A stretch of DNA of 64,000 nucleotides from NCBI GenBank assembly GCA_964247055.1, contig OZ176059.1, forward strand, positions 2,232,001-2,296,000, written 5' to 3'. Origin of the DNA: Paragordius varius. Taxonomy: Eukaryota; Nematomorpha. The notes beneath the pieces are model-generated. The model made no database searches and had not been told where the DNA came from. It saw only the letters and a list, made by a program, of their open reading frames with translations. Both the position numbers and the translations under genes were made by a program. Below, one piece after another: positions 25,101-38,579 of this stretch; the first letter of the stretch is position 1; the number at the start of each line of letters is the position of its first letter.

Positions 25101-27831
25101 TCGTTTTCATTCAATTTTCCAGGTAAAACCCGTTGTAAACGACGATGCCATTTGTAAAAAGCCTGCCACATTATCATTTTGTAAGAACGGAATTATTATA
25201 CCTTCAACTTTAACCACGAATATTACTCCATTCAAAAATGTTCAATTTAATCCCGGATTGAGACAACAATCTTTTAGCGATATACGGTATTTTTTTAATA
25301 AATTGTTATTTTATTAGTGCGCCATATCCTTGAATGTTTTATCGTTATAACCGAAATTTTTGTTTTTTTAAAAAAAAAACTAGCATATCTACTTATATAA
25401 TTATTATAAACCTATACCAGTTTTTTTATCATGTACCCATTTTTGTTAAAATTCTTGCCAGTTTAAACCACAAAATAATTAATATAAATTTATTAAAATT
25501 TTACTTTATTATTAGCTTGTACATATAAACAATCCCATACATCTTATAATTAATGGTTAAGGGATTTCAGTAGTCAGTAATATAAATAAATTATAATTTC
25601 TGCAGATGTCATAGCAAATCTATCACTCTCAATTCAAATAGCCCGAATACTGAAAGCGCATCATCAACAATAAACGGTAAATGATAATTAATTTTATGGT
25701 TCATCCGTTGTATATATTTTATAATATTCAATTCACTTATTTAATTCAAGTTGATATGTGGATATTTGTATTGAAAAAATAGCAATAACTGTATATATCT
25801 TTTAAGTATTTAATGTTCGTTAGATACAGATAATTCTAACTTAATAAGTTGATTTGAGGCAAACTTTTTGAATATGTTTTATTTTAACATAGGTTATGCA
25901 ATAAACCCTGAATGATCATATTTTATAAACGAAAATTAAAACCGAATGCTTATATTTATTATCCGTTAAAAATATGAAGTTCGAAAATACATTTTTATAA
26001 ATTTTAGTTTACACAAGACACATGCATTCTATCCTATGATAAACATTTGTTCAAAAGTATGACGGGTTATATCTAAAAGCGGTCACTTTTATGGTTTTGT
26101 AAAATTAGTCGGAATAAGCATTTTAAGTAGATTTTGATAGGATTCAATTTATAGGTTGCTTAGAATTTTAAACATATAGTTTAAATAATATTTAATTAAA
26201 TTATTTTAGTTGATACAATTAAAAATGCAAAACCTCTGGATTTTTCTAAAATAAAGAAAAACAATAATACGGTACTTTGGTCCAACTCAAATTCAAATTT
26301 TAACCGACCTATCCAAAATACTGGTAATTTATTACCGATCAAATTGGCAAAAATGGAATTAATAAATGGTATATTTTTATATTATATTCCTGGAGTATAT
26401 AATTTGTAATATGGTATAGCAATGTTTAAATATTATCCAAGCTTATTTTATGCATGATGCTTTTAGTCTTTTTATACTTAGTTTTAGCTAATAACTATTA
26501 AAGGAAGACCTAATGTAATAAATTCTGAATAAGCAAAAAATCTTTTTAAATATCATTGAAATAATTGGATATATAGTGGATCTAACCCCAAATTTTATTA
26601 AATTTTTGCATTTTAATATTCAACAGGGTGCCCAAAATATGTTCCCACTAATCAAAGTCTACACATTTTTTCAAAAAATTCAACATTTACCAAATTATAT
26701 AATAATGATTTCGATTCAAAAAAATTATCCCATCCCTTTTCAACAAATGAAGAGGTTAATATTATCATAACTTTATTATTTTATATTTTTTATTATTAAT
26801 ATTAAAAATAATAAATTTAGAGTAAGGAACAAAAGAAAGTTGAAAGGATGTTGAAAAATCGAGAAAGTGCAAGCTTATCTCGCAAACGGAAAAAAGAAGT
26901 ATTTACTCTTTATTTTATTTATTAAAATATTATTTTAAATTTTAATTTTATACTCACCTTGTGAATTATCTTTATATAATGGTTTGAGGTTTAACTTATT
27001 CAAATAGTGCCAATCTTTAAATTTTAATATAAAAACCATTAAGTAATATAACCCAATATTCAAACAGCGGCCCTAAAGTGCTTTTTTATGACCTGGAATT
27101 ATTTATTAAATTTTGGTTTATTTTGTGGATAAATAACTGTAAATGTGTCAACCTGCTATGTTATCCGTATTACAAATTCACAGCCCTCAAAAATTTTTTT
27201 TGCGGCCAGTTAATTGTTGAATAATTGGTAAAACCATTGATTTCGTTTTAAAAGTCATTATTCTCGGTTCTTTTCCATATTTTGAAAAAATACAGTTTTG
27301 GTGAAAGATTTTGGTTGTTAATATGCATATTTTTCTTATAACTGGATACAGTTACCCACTTTTGTGGTTAAAAACTTTATATTGTGTGCCTTATTTTATC
27401 CACTAATAGTATGACTATTTTAACACACAGTACGCTAGCTAAAAATATTAATTATACCAAAAAAAATTAATACTTTCCTAATATCAATCGCGGTATTTTT
27501 AATAGCGAAAAAATAAAATACCGATTTAATCAAACAATTTCGGTTAAAATTCTTATATATAAATAATTACAGTATTTAACTGCACTGGAATCTCGCGTTG
27601 CCCAGCTAGATCAGGAGAAACAAGAACTAAAAAAAATAAACGCAAACCTGAGATCTCAAATTCAAGCTCATGATATTAACGTAATACAATATAATTATAA
27701 TTAATTTTATAAAATAGTAACACTCAACTAATTTTTGATAAAAAACATTTCCTAATAATTTTTATTGAATATTATGTATAATTTTTATTTTAAATTCAAA
27801 GGATAATGAGTATTCCCTATACCTCCTATGA
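21275..27831 (+). CDS. ATF6-like bZIP transcription factor, no membrane segment seen
   Basis: Hand-built model with exons 21275-21913, 22735-22825, 23790-23972, 24961-25004, 25123-25286, 25606-25676, 26210-26368, 26627-26754, 26821-26898, 27573-27680 and 27802-27831. All introns are GT..AG, the phases fit, and the total is 564 residues. Residues 1-240 are acidic and Asn/Ser-rich, as in an activation domain. The basic region (about 494-519, KNRESASLSRKRKKE) and a leucine zipper beginning YLTALESRVAQL (520-555) match the ATF6/CREB3 class best, through the KNRESA..SR.KKKEY-type signature. ATF6 proteins normally continue into a transmembrane anchor and luminal domain. Here the frame stops nine residues after the last zipper exon, and I see no hydrophobic exon before the convergent gene. 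It may be a constitutively nuclear form, or a final exon may be missed. Uncertain sites: the exon 2 donor, the exon 3 acceptor, and the exon 7 donor (26323 is an alternative). Confidence 0.75.
22976..23165. mobile_element. Inverted, internally deleted copy of the 12.17-kb transposon
   Basis: Read on the minus strand, this stretch aligns first with 12230-12345 (shared 'ttttatttcaaaaaaatagg', then 'aaaatcac(c/t)catttatg') and then directly with 13930-14040 ('tcacggtttgaatt'). It lacks the roughly 1.6 kb between them, so it is a deletion derivative. It lies in the second intron of the ATF6-like gene. Confidence 0.7.
23290..23440 (-). other. Coding-like minus-strand fragment in an intron
   Basis: On the minus strand a short open frame (about 45 codons) contains a peptide with CLTCIIVKDPSLQMVD followed by CEELGDNNVP, and ends at a stop near 23290. 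Its composition is more protein-like than neighbouring noise. No domain was recognised. It could be the relic of a transposon-borne or captured gene. Confidence 0.2.
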
Positions 27832-29484
27832 GCCAAACCATACAAATTAATCCATTAGAAAATAATTTATCTCGGTGTTAAAAATCGAATTAGAGGTTAT
27901 TATTATCTGTATAATAGCCATCATCGACATTTATTTTAGCTTACCTTATTTTTATATTAGTTTATTATTATCATATAATTGTTAAATCATCAATTGCATT
28001 GTTAATATACAATTAGTTGTTATTAGACTGGAGTATCTAATTTTTTTATTATGTAAATCAATCAAAATAATAAATTAGGCATTTAACAAAATGTAACTTT
28101 ATCAGATTATTCAGGAAACCGGCAATTATATATAAAACTTGATTTTTGGTTTTTTAAATTATTTTATCATTTTTTATCTAAACGAAACGTTTTTCAAGCA
28201 AACGCAACCTTTTAATTTAAAGACAACTGAAAAAATGTTGCGTTTGGTTGAATAATGTTGTCTTTGCTTGAAAAGTGTGTCGAATTAAAAATGGTATACA
28301 AGTAAAATTTCACTAATTCCCACTTAAAAAAACTACTTTAAGAGGAAACAAATATTTTTAGGACTTTGTAAATTTAATTAATCGCTAAACCCAAAAATAA
28401 AGTATGAAGGCGTTATTGTTTAATTTTGTATGGAAAATTATAAAAAATATGATTTTTTATTCTTTTTGTGACAAATAATTTTTCTGCTTTATATTATTTG
28501 TTAAGTAAGTCGGAAACTGATTTACATTATTTAATATGACCTTTTTTTTAAAAAAGGGCCATTATATTTATTTAAACATTTTTTTGTGCACATTGTTTCC
28601 TACATGATATAATTGATATATTTTTCCCTATAAATATATGACGAGGAATAATTTAAATTTAGGATACGAAACAAAATTTAAAACATAAAAACTCAAATTA
28701 TGCAAACGCATAAAGTTAACAGTACGAATACAAATTTATTTATGACTATATATATATATATATATATATATATGACACAAAAAATTACACCATCATTGTA
28801 TAAATATATTTATTTGAAAAAAATGACACAAAGGTTACAACAATAAGCGATTAAATTAGTGTTTTATATATCATGTTTAAGGACAAAATAGTGGATAAAT
28901 AGGGTTACAATATAGTTGTAGTTTTAATATTGACCCATATATATGTATATATATATATATATATACATATATATTGGGTGATTAAACAAGTTTTGGACAA
29001 TTAAACTTAATTGTAGATTATAAAAAATCTAACAATATAAAAAAGCTGAAAACTATATACAAGAATAAAGTAGCTGGCCAAAAAAAACAGTTATCGATAA
29101 TATAATTTATAATTAAAATCAAATCACTAAATTTTTAACAATATAACAAAGTGTGATTATAAACATATAATTGGTATCTAATATATATATTTTGTGTTTG
29201 TAGCAACGGAAAATCGATTGCACTCATAAAATAATTATTATGAAAATATATATATGGGTAAAAAATAAATTTGGCAATCAAAATTTAATTAAACACGTTA
29301 ATATATGATTGATTGGAAATATTATTTGTATATTAACAATTATGGCTGTTTTTATCAATCAAGAAATGGACTAAAACTATAACCTTTTTATATCCTTTAA
29401 AAGTGTGGTTATCCGTTTGGACTGGCTTTCTACATAATAATTGTTTTAACGTTAGCTTGACTTTTAACATTTGGGAAAAAATAA
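27832..29484. other. Convergent intergenic region
   Basis: Spacer between the 3' ends of the ATF6-like gene (+) and the OST3/6 gene (-). It contains (TA)n tracts near 28747-28772 and 28936-28975, the latter within a small palindrome. I searched it by eye on the plus strand for a hydrophobic exon that would complete an ATF6 protein and found none. Confidence 0.5.
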
Positions 29485-32400
29485 TCATTTAAATAGGAAA
29501 CTATATGGATATCCTTGATACTTTGAACGAAATATGGATAAGATTAAGCTAAAAAATATGGTAAAAAGTAGTAATCCAGCAATGGCCATAACTAAAAAAT
29601 ATTAATAATATAGCATGTAGAGAATTTGTTATGAGATTTCAATATACCATTCACACCAAATTCACCCTTGAACAAAAAATTCACACAAAAATGAATTATG
29701 TTTTTTAAGATTAAAAATTACCTATATTTTATTATATTTTTTAAAATAATACTGAAAAAATAATAAACTATGACATAAAGATTTTTTATCATATTAATGA
29801 TTATATTCCGAAAACACATAATTTATTATTAGGGTCATTTTAAATTGTTCAGGGGTAAATTTGGGTATATTTATTGATAAAATTAAAATTAGAATATATT
29901 AATTAGTAATTGCAGTCAATCATAACCGATTATAATATCCAGTCAATATGTATGTATACACCATCAGGTGTGTTTAATAAAAAATAAAAATTTAAAGTTA
30001 CTATGTAGGTAAACATGTAAATATTATCCATTTTTATATTCATTAGCGGATCAATAATGTTTAAGACTACTAGGGCCAAGTTGTTGAGTTAATTCGATGT
30101 GAATTAAATGATTACACATTCATAAGCGAGAAACGTTATATTTTAAAAGGTCCAAAATCCAACCCTCCTTTCAAGTATTATTTAATTTAGGTTTTAATAA
30201 AAAAAAATTTTGCATATACAATTAAAAAATAATAGCATTCACATATCGCATTTAAAGCTTAATCATCCATAATAAAAATTTTCCAATGAATTCGTTTTCT
30301 AAAAACTCGTGTTAAAAAAAAGTTTTTTTTACCAAAATTCAAGATTTAAATTTAAATAAGGGCAAGGATTATTGCATATATATATATATAAATATATATA
30401 TGTAATATTTAAAAGTTTCAATAACATGCAAAAATTTACTAAAATTAAAAAAGTACAAAAGTTATATTTAATACCTCTTCTTTTATTACTGTCATATGGT
30501 TCATTTACAGAACTCGTATCTTTATTTCCAACATAATTTGTTGTGTTGTAACGATGATGACTAATACTAGCCATTGATTTATTGTTTGAAACTTTACTAT
30601 ATTTGGATAATACAGCGTTATTGTTGTTCATATTATCATCACAAATTACATTATTGGTATTTTGGAATCTTTCTTTATGAGTTTCATCCATTTCTGATGA
30701 TGATGACGTACTAATTTCTGTACTATTAAAATTATTTAAATTATTTTTATCGCCAGGTGATGTATTGCTGTATAAGAGTTCTTTTTTCGAGTTTGTCAAA
30801 TCATCCCCCGTTTTTTTGTAATTATCATCAAAATTATGTAAGGTAGTGTTGGTGAAGTTTTGATCACTGTCAGCAGTTAGATAATTATTGGCTTCGTAAA
30901 TAAGTATGATCCCAAACGTTAATACGGCATACATAATGAATACAATGTAACTTTCCACAATAAATTGACTCCGGCCATCGTGTTTTATATAATTCTAAAA
31001 GAGTTTTTTTAAAAATAATCATTATTTTATTATTATAGTATGACACACTGGACAATTCGCAATACAGTAGCGTATGGGAAAAAATAAATGGTTAAAATTA
31101 AACAATTATTCTTATCCTACTTACAAGCATTAAATTTGTTTATTTAATTATGGACAAAGTATGTTTTATATCATACGCTAATGTATAACCCATTGGCCAA
31201 CATAAATTTGGATACTGTATATATGTATGATTTTAAAAAATGACAATACTTAAGCTGTAATAAGTTAAAAAAATCTTGCAACTATAGAAAAAACTAGGGG
31301 AAAAATTAATAAATATCATACAACGGATCCAGTACGAGTGTTTCGATGCATAAAAGGCGGACCCCGAATATGATTCCACATTTGGCCCGATATCATGACG
31401 AATATAAAAAACTATTTGCAAATACAAAAAAATGAATTAATAAAACATTAGGTATAATATTGTAAATAAAACACTAGTTTTTTATAAAATGATATTTTAT
31501 AATTACAGTATAAATTAATATTATGGAGACAAAAAGTAAAAACTAATATATTTTATTAGGACGATCCTATAATTCTTTATGATTATAGCCTATCGTTTTT
31601 GGTTGCGAGTTGGTAACACATTAATATATTTGAAATAAAATCTCTTACTTATACAGAAAAAAATGATGGATAAAAATAGTGTTTTCTCTGTTTGATCTTT
31701 TAGGTTTTAACTAATTTTTTTATCATTATATCTTATTAATATTGCTACTTTTAAATTTTATTTTTAGACATTGAAAAAAATTAAAAAAGAGTAAAAACAA
31801 TAAAATTGAATTTCAAACACTAATTTTATTTAAAAAGTGATGTATCTTTTGCTAGTGCCAGAGTGGCTATGCAACAAACCTAATTATAATGCAAACATTT
31901 TTTTGCGCATAAAATATTTTTAGCCTTTATTATCATTTTATCAATATTCATTATTGAATCAAATTTGTTCTTATCATATACTGTATTATCTTAAATTTTA
32001 AACAATTGGAATGTATTTTATGCAGAAGTAAAAATTAATGTAATATTACCAAAGCAATGGTACCCCAAAGCGTGGGTTGAAACAAAAAACTTAAATTACT
32101 GCGTCGCAGGTAAAGTAAACCGCCAATAAGGAAAGCAAGCAATACCATAGCAATAAAACCAGAATGACTAGGTTGCCGTATAATATTAATCTACAATGAG
32201 CAAAAAATTAACAAAAAATAAGAAAAGACTCATAAATAAATTTGTAATCTAATAAAAAACAAATAGTATAAATTTTTTTTACCTGTATTCCAAGATTTTT
32301 GTATAGGAATTCAGCCAATTTTTCAGCAGACATTCCCTCTCTAAACATTGTGTAAAATATATAAATAAAAATTACGGATTTATTATTTATTACTAAATTC

Positions 32401-33323
32401 CACATTTCAACATTTTTTATAAAAAAATAATTGGTATTTGAATTTTTTTAAAAAACCAAAAAATTCATAAAAAATTTATTAAAATTCCAAAACAAATTTT
32501 TATATAAATACAACAAAAAACCCTCAAAAATCTCAAACCATATATGATAATAATACTTTTGAATATCATAAATTATGTATGGTATAGGGTAATGCCGATC
32601 CCCGCCATCAGCTGATGGTGATGGTAAAAGTCGTGCATTCACATTGTCATATGATGATGGACTTCCTTTATGATGTAAAAAACTTTTCATATTCGCTGTT
32701 GAGGGTGGAAACAAATAAAACATTGGGATAGATGTGATTTGAAACTATAAAAACAAAAAGTAAAATAATAAAAAACGAAAAATTTCTAAAAAAATAACCA
32801 TACTTAAAGTGTTCAATGACCAGCTTGAAGTGTCAAGGACACTCTTAAAATGCAAATGGTATATGAAATTTAGCGTGTATATTACCCATTTATAACTCTA
32901 TTCCTTGTTTGGCAGCCCAAAACTATGATGACGTTATATAAAAAAATATCACTGTCTTTAAAAAAGGATATTCTCCTTGTAAAAATTTTTATTTTAACTT
33001 TTTTGAGTTTTGTGTATATTATAAATCGCAAAATAATATAAGGCATAAAGTATGTTAAGTTGAAGTAAAACCCTATATTATGAATTATCAAATTTATTAC
33101 AATCAACCTTAAAAAACATTATTGCAAATAAGTTATGGGTAAAAATTAATAAATATATCTGTTGGGTATAAAAATTCAGAAAACTTTCATGTGAAAAAAG
33201 GTTTACATTAGGATCATATATGGAATAACTAAATTTTTAAAATATGTTGCTTGACAAATATAAAAAATGGGTTAACTCCCAAAAATTAACCCAATAAAGA
33301 AAGGTTTGTCTCGAGTGTAGTAT

Positions 33324-33363
<40 letters not shown>

Positions 33364-34030
33364 TGTGCAATTGACTGCTTTTTCAAAAAAGTCCGGTCAG
33401 ACCCAGTCAGACCATGGTCATGACCACTTTTTACTTAAATAAATATCATGGGATATTGGATGAAAATAATGTTCTCGCGACACTTGCGTTTAACTAATCA
33501 TGTTTTTATTAGAGTTTGTATTATATACATTTTGATATTTATTATTTACAAACATTTTCAATTAAATTTAATCAATTTTTTTTTTCAATAAATTTTGTCG
33601 CATGTTTAAGTTTTTAAGCTTAATACTTTTAATGCTGGACATTTTAAATAATATTTTACCTTGCTTGTTTTACACTTTCTTTCATTATTTATAAATCCAA
33701 TTATAAAATGTTTTTTTTCATTTTATTGGTTCACATATATGGAATTGCATATTTTGCAATGTGCTTGATTGTTTTGTTTTTTGCAATAACTGGATATGCT
33801 TAAATGCTAATGTTTTAAGGATGCATGTTCAACAATTTTATATGGTTAAATAAGCATATTTAAATATTTAATTTATAATAAAAAATATATTAAACAATCT
33901 TACTATCTCTTCTCCAAAAAATTACCACCAATTTTCAAAATACAATATAAATGACCATGGTCAAAAAATAAATAGTCACTGACCTGGTCACCCGGTCAAT
34001 TGACCGGGTCATGACTTGGTCAGTACAACC

Positions 34031-34064
<34 letters not shown>

Positions 34065-37000
34065 TTTGGACCTCAAATTCACTCTTAAACCTTCTAACTC
34101 ACCCTTAAGTATTTCAGATTACCATTTGAATGTTTCTCTCCAATTCACTCTAATAATATATTTATGGATACCTGTATCAATATTGATTTAAAATAGCCCC
34201 AAAACATGATTTATTTTTAGGGTGACTTTGAAGTATTCAATAATAAATCCGACGTGTAAATGATATATTATATTATGATTCAATATTCCAAAAAAATGAA
34301 AAATCGATTTTTGGCGTTTTCAACATATATCATAATAAATAATATCTATAAGCTAATATTAATGTTTTTTTAGGGAGGGATTAATCTTTATTCAAATCAT
34401 ATTATAGAAGAAAAAAGTACCTTATCTTTTCAAAAAATTTAAGTTTCTTAACTCAAAACTTTACGTTTGAACAACTGACCGTTTGAATAGTTTAAATGTT
34501 GCACCTAATTTTTGTTACTAAAAACATATTTAAACGGTATTATTCAATCAAAGGCAGTCTTAATACCTCTTAAGGGAGTTTAAAAAACTCTGATAAAATT
34601 AAATTTCAAGTCAATTAAAATGAAATTGAATAAGATAATATAAAACAGTTTTACTTTACACTTTGTAGATTACTATTACCTACAACAATAAATATTTCAT
34701 ATATCGTTTTATATGAATTGTCGATTATAAAAACTCTAATTAATATCAATTTATAAAAGTTTAAAGTAAAAAAGATTCTTATATCAGAAAAGAAAAAATC
34801 AACTATATTTTTAGTTATCTAATTTGTTTTATACATAGCCAATGTATGATACATATTGTTCGATATAAAAATTAGGGAACACTCAATTACATATTGACTT
34901 ATCCCTTATTTAACAAGCGTACACGTATTTACAACATAGAGAAAACTAGGTTTTTTTAGTTTTCGGTTCTTTTTTTAAATAACTTAAAATTTTTACCCGG
35001 TAAAGGCCTATTATCTTTTTAAACAATACCGTCATTTGTTCTAATAAGCTATATATATATATACAGTAAAAAAATTTATTACAAGCCATTTCGGTATCTT
35101 GAATGGCTGAAAGAGGATTTAATTTACACATCTGTTACCACCATGTATAAGTTTTTTTTGTTTTTTTCCAGTTAGTTACATTTTCATCAAAAAAATATGG
35201 GGTTCCATTATATGTAAGTAACAAAATGAAATATATCTCATACATGACAAAATACTACAACATGTAAATTTTATCCTCAAATATCCATTCAAAATACTGA
35301 AATAGCCTATAATAATACAATACTGCTGTATAATAATTATAATTGTATTGTGTTATTACATCATCAAATATCTCTTGACCATCCTCGAAATTTAGAAGAC
35401 ATAAAAAGAGCGTGTTTTGTCCATTCGTCAATAATGTGGGATTGGGTGACAAGCTAGTTGCTATTGATAATCGGAGTGAATTTGATAACGTTATATATTC
35501 ATCTAACACTAGTCTAATATATATATATATATATATACAATAAAATGAGTAGTATACCATTTACTATTCAAATTTATTCTTGAACAATTTTGATTCACCC
35601 TCAAACAATTAAAATTCACCCTTGAACAATTCAAATTTACCCTTGAATATTTCATATTCACCCTAAATTATGTGTATTCGGGATAATATAACCTATTATT
35701 ATAATTATAAATAAAAAATATATTTTTATGAGAAGGTTTATTGTTTTTTCAGCATTATATTAATATTTAATCTTAAAAAACACTTAATTAATTTTAGGAG
35801 AAATTTAAATTGTAAATGGTATATATCAAATTTTACAAATAGGCTTATAGTTCATGCCAATAAACTATAAGATAAAACTCAGCAAAAAAGGGTCCATAAA
35901 GCGCACGCAAGCTAAGCCATTCCCCCCTAAAATTCGAATTATTCTGAGTATAAAGTTTGACTGGTATATGGTAGGTAACCGGTCTTAATCCTTCTCATAC
36001 AATAGTAATTTACAGTTATAACCAATCAATATCAAATATAATGTTACTGCATTTATTTCTAGTAAGTATCTCTAAGTAAAATGCAAAGAAAATTAACCAG
36101 TTAAAATAGGGAAATGGTGTTCATAAAATATAAGATCAATTAACAAAAATTTAAGAGAATTTACCAATTACTGTATATGTACGTAACTATACAAATCATT
36201 ATATATCATTAATATATACATATATAAAAGGGTTTTAACTGCTTATTTTAGGGGTCAAATACGGTCATAAGTGCTGAGTCATAACCGGTCATATCCAACG
36301 TAATAGGGATAAAAATAAAAAAATACTTTTTAATTACAGAAATACAAAATTTAACCAAACACCCGAGTTTGAGATATAAAAAATTGGACGACAGATTATA
36401 AATAAAATGTAAATCTTATCTTTAATATACAGGGGTTAGGTCTGGGGTCGGTCGTAAATATAAAATTATTATGATTGTGATCGCTTATAAATGAAACTGG
36501 TCAACATTTTTTCCATAAATAACCGTCAAATTATGTAGTAAAATATATAACAAATAATATATATATCTTTTATGTTTTTCGTAAAAAATTGGAAAATTTC
36601 AAAGAATTAAAAAAATATAATAAATGTCATCATGAGATATTTCTTGAAACTAAAAAAAGTCAATTTGATATATTGTGTTACAACACATTTGCATGTTTGG
36701 AATAAAATTTATTGGTTATAACCCTTATTGTGTGGCGTATTAAAACACACTACTGTAGTTTTCTAACTTTGTTCTTTATTAGATGAGCGTATAAAATGTA
36801 AAAAAACGAACTTATAATTAGCAATATATAAATAATTTATATAAAATGAGGAAGATAAGAAAAAAATATTAAAGGCTTGTCAGGCATCGAAAAAATTTAA
36901 TTTTACAAAAATTTATAGAACTCTCAAAAGGCTAAAGTGTAAAATATGGATGTTTTATGAAGTTTGTGATTTTAATGAATATTGCACTGAAAATGTTTTT

Positions 37001-37678
37001 AAAATTGAACTCATCTCAATTTTTATTATCAATTTTAGCCTTTTAAGAGCAAAATATTGGATTATCAAAATTAAAATATGACTGATTATTTAGAAAATTT
37101 AATTAAAATTTAGTTTTTTCCGCGAAACTCGCTTTATATGCATTGAAAACTTGTTGCAAAAACTAGCTATAACAAAATAAAATGATATTAACATTAAAGT
37201 ATAGAAAAAATATTAAATTGCCTATTTGCAGTTTCAGTCCATACGCTACTGTAAAATTATAAAAAAATTACCGACAAACTGGACATTTATCACGATTAGC
37301 CATACTAAACATGACTAAAACTGAATAATTGCGTTGAAATGTATTGAAATCCGATGTTATTTGTTGTGCATCATTTTCAAAATCGGGATCTAGATTATAA
37401 TCTGAATCTTGAGATGGGTAACTAGACAGGGGCCCAGAAACTAAATTTCGGAATGTTGGAGTCATGAGAGTTATAATCACTTCACGGTATGATAAATCAT
37501 TTAACTTTCGGTAACGATCCCCCAGAGAAAGCTAAAATTGCCATCAAAAATTTAGGGTATAAAATGTTAAATTTATAATAAATATAATGATTACCTCATA
37601 TTTATAAGAAGCAAGGTAAGGTATAAAACAAAACGCTATAATAAAGCGTAAAAAATCGAAGATTATCGGGTTACACAT
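29485..37678 (-). CDS. MAGT1: Oligosaccharyltransferase OST3/OST6 subunit (MAGT1/TUSC3 type) with Asn-rich insertion
   Basis: Nine exons on the minus strand: 37678-37595, 37531-37272, 35513-35360, 32744-32557, 32340-32283, 32190-32050, 31411-31322, 30994-30475 and 29591-29485. All introns are GT..AG and the phases fit, giving 533 residues. Exon 1 encodes a signal peptide ([16 protein letters not shown]...). A thioredoxin-like luminal domain follows, with the redox motif C111-P-V-C114 after [11 protein letters not shown]. The membrane part has the family signatures [24 protein letters not shown] and [13 protein letters not shown]. The protein is expected in the ER oligosaccharyltransferase complex, where it forms mixed disulfides with substrates during N-glycosylation; MAGT1/TUSC3 are also linked to Mg2+ transport. 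Between helix 3 and the last helix, where relatives have a loop of about ten residues, exon 8 carries about 130 extra residues (about 362-495), rich in Asn, Ser, Thr and Asp. Vertebrate relatives are about 335-350 residues, so this accounts for most of the extra length. Confidence 0.9.
29643..29885. mobile_element. MITE family 2 copy
   Basis: The left end reads 'taccattcacaccaaattc' with 'cacccttgaac'. The right end, near 29850-29880, reads 'ttcaggggtaaatttggg'. Internal text ('aaaattacctatattttatt', 'aatactgaaaaaata') matches other family members. It is just downstream of the OST3/6 stop-codon side, beyond its last exon. Confidence 0.6.
33355..34036. mobile_element. MITE with AGGGTTGT ends inserted in a TA microsatellite
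   Basis: The left end 'agggttgtgcaattgac' directly follows a (TA)n run, and the right end '...gtcagtacaaccct' directly precedes another (TA)n run. These are short terminal inverted repeats (agggttgt / acaaccct). Inside are multiple copies of 'gaccatggtca' and 'ggtca' motifs in both orientations (33395-33425 and 33953-34020). It has no coding capacity. Confidence 0.65.
34060..34268. mobile_element. MITE family 2 relic
   Basis: The left end reads 'catttggacctcaaattc', then 'actcttaaac'. The right end reads 'gtgtaaatgatata'. The internal 'gatttatttttagggtga' is shared with other copies. Diverged. Confidence 0.5.
35552..35823. mobile_element. MITE family 2 copy in OST3/6 intron 2
   Basis: The left end 'taccatttactattcaaatt' is followed by three or four tandem units of the form 'ttcacccttgaacaatt' (35574-35662). 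The right end is 'aaattgtaaatggtata' (35808-35823). It lies about 40 bp upstream (gene sense) of exon 3. Confidence 0.75.
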
Positions 37679-38579
37679 CCTTGATGTGGTAAACAATTAA
37701 AAGTCATTACATATGGTGTTTTAATTAATTTTGATACATATGATTTATGATAACCACTCTACACCTTGCCTTTTGGATTGGCAAATTGATATAACATTTG
37801 CAAATCAGCAAAATTGTCTAAAAATTTAATATAGGTTGCTTCCAGATATTTTAATTTCATTGCCAATAATAATTCTTCTATTTATATTTAAAAAATTAAA
37901 ATAAAATATATTATTCGTTTTTTTTAATTTTAAAATTATTCTATAAATATATAAAAATAATGCAATTAAATTATTTGAAATCGTGTTACAGTTCAAACCT
38001 TTTCATTTCTTCGGTGACAATTTTTGTGATAGTTTGTTCACTAGAGCCCTAACTTCTGAATTACTTGAGCTTTGTTTTCGTTAAAATTATTAAAAAAGCT
38101 TTGTTTGTTATTAGATATTAACTGGTATTATTTAGCTTTTTCTATTTAGAATCATCAGGTAAGCTCAAAATCCCTAGAAGCAAACAACAGATTTTTAATT
38201 TTTTATAAAGTTAAAATGTAATTTAAAAGCTTAGGTTAATTATCGTTGTTATTAAACCATAATATAAATATATTTGCCAGCTGCATAAGCCATTTAAAAA
38301 TTCAGATAAAGGGTGCGAAACTTGAGATGAGGAATATATTTATTACATTTAAACAAATTGAATCACGTGCCCAGAAGCACAATTTTCGCAACTTACAATA
38401 TCTTAAATAATTTTATCGATATCCAAATTTTTCTCTACCGTGAAAGGCTATAAAGCATTAAACATAATAATAACCCTTGTAATAAATTGAAATAATATAT
38501 ATTGGATCTATAAGAACAGTGCACAGAAATATATCTTTGGATATTAATCCTTACATTTATATTATTTTTCACAAAGTGT

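Larger units (their letters stand above)
32745..35359. other. Intron 3 of the OST3/6 gene
   Basis: A large intron that holds a MITE inserted in TA repeats (33357-34034), a MITE family 2 relic (34060-34265) and no exon. Short open frames such as 32882-33106 and 34946-35131 are low-complexity and not supported. Confidence 0.6.

Noticed and set aside
30329..30474. Read-through of OST3/6 exon 8 past position 30475
   Set aside because: The true last exon (29591-29485) encodes the conserved [12 protein letters not shown]-terminus and its acceptor fits the donor phase at 30475.
34946..35131. Minus-strand 61-codon frame as an extra OST3/6 exon
   Set aside because: The flanking exons (35513-35360 and 32744-32557) join in phase and align directly with the family, leaving no room for it.
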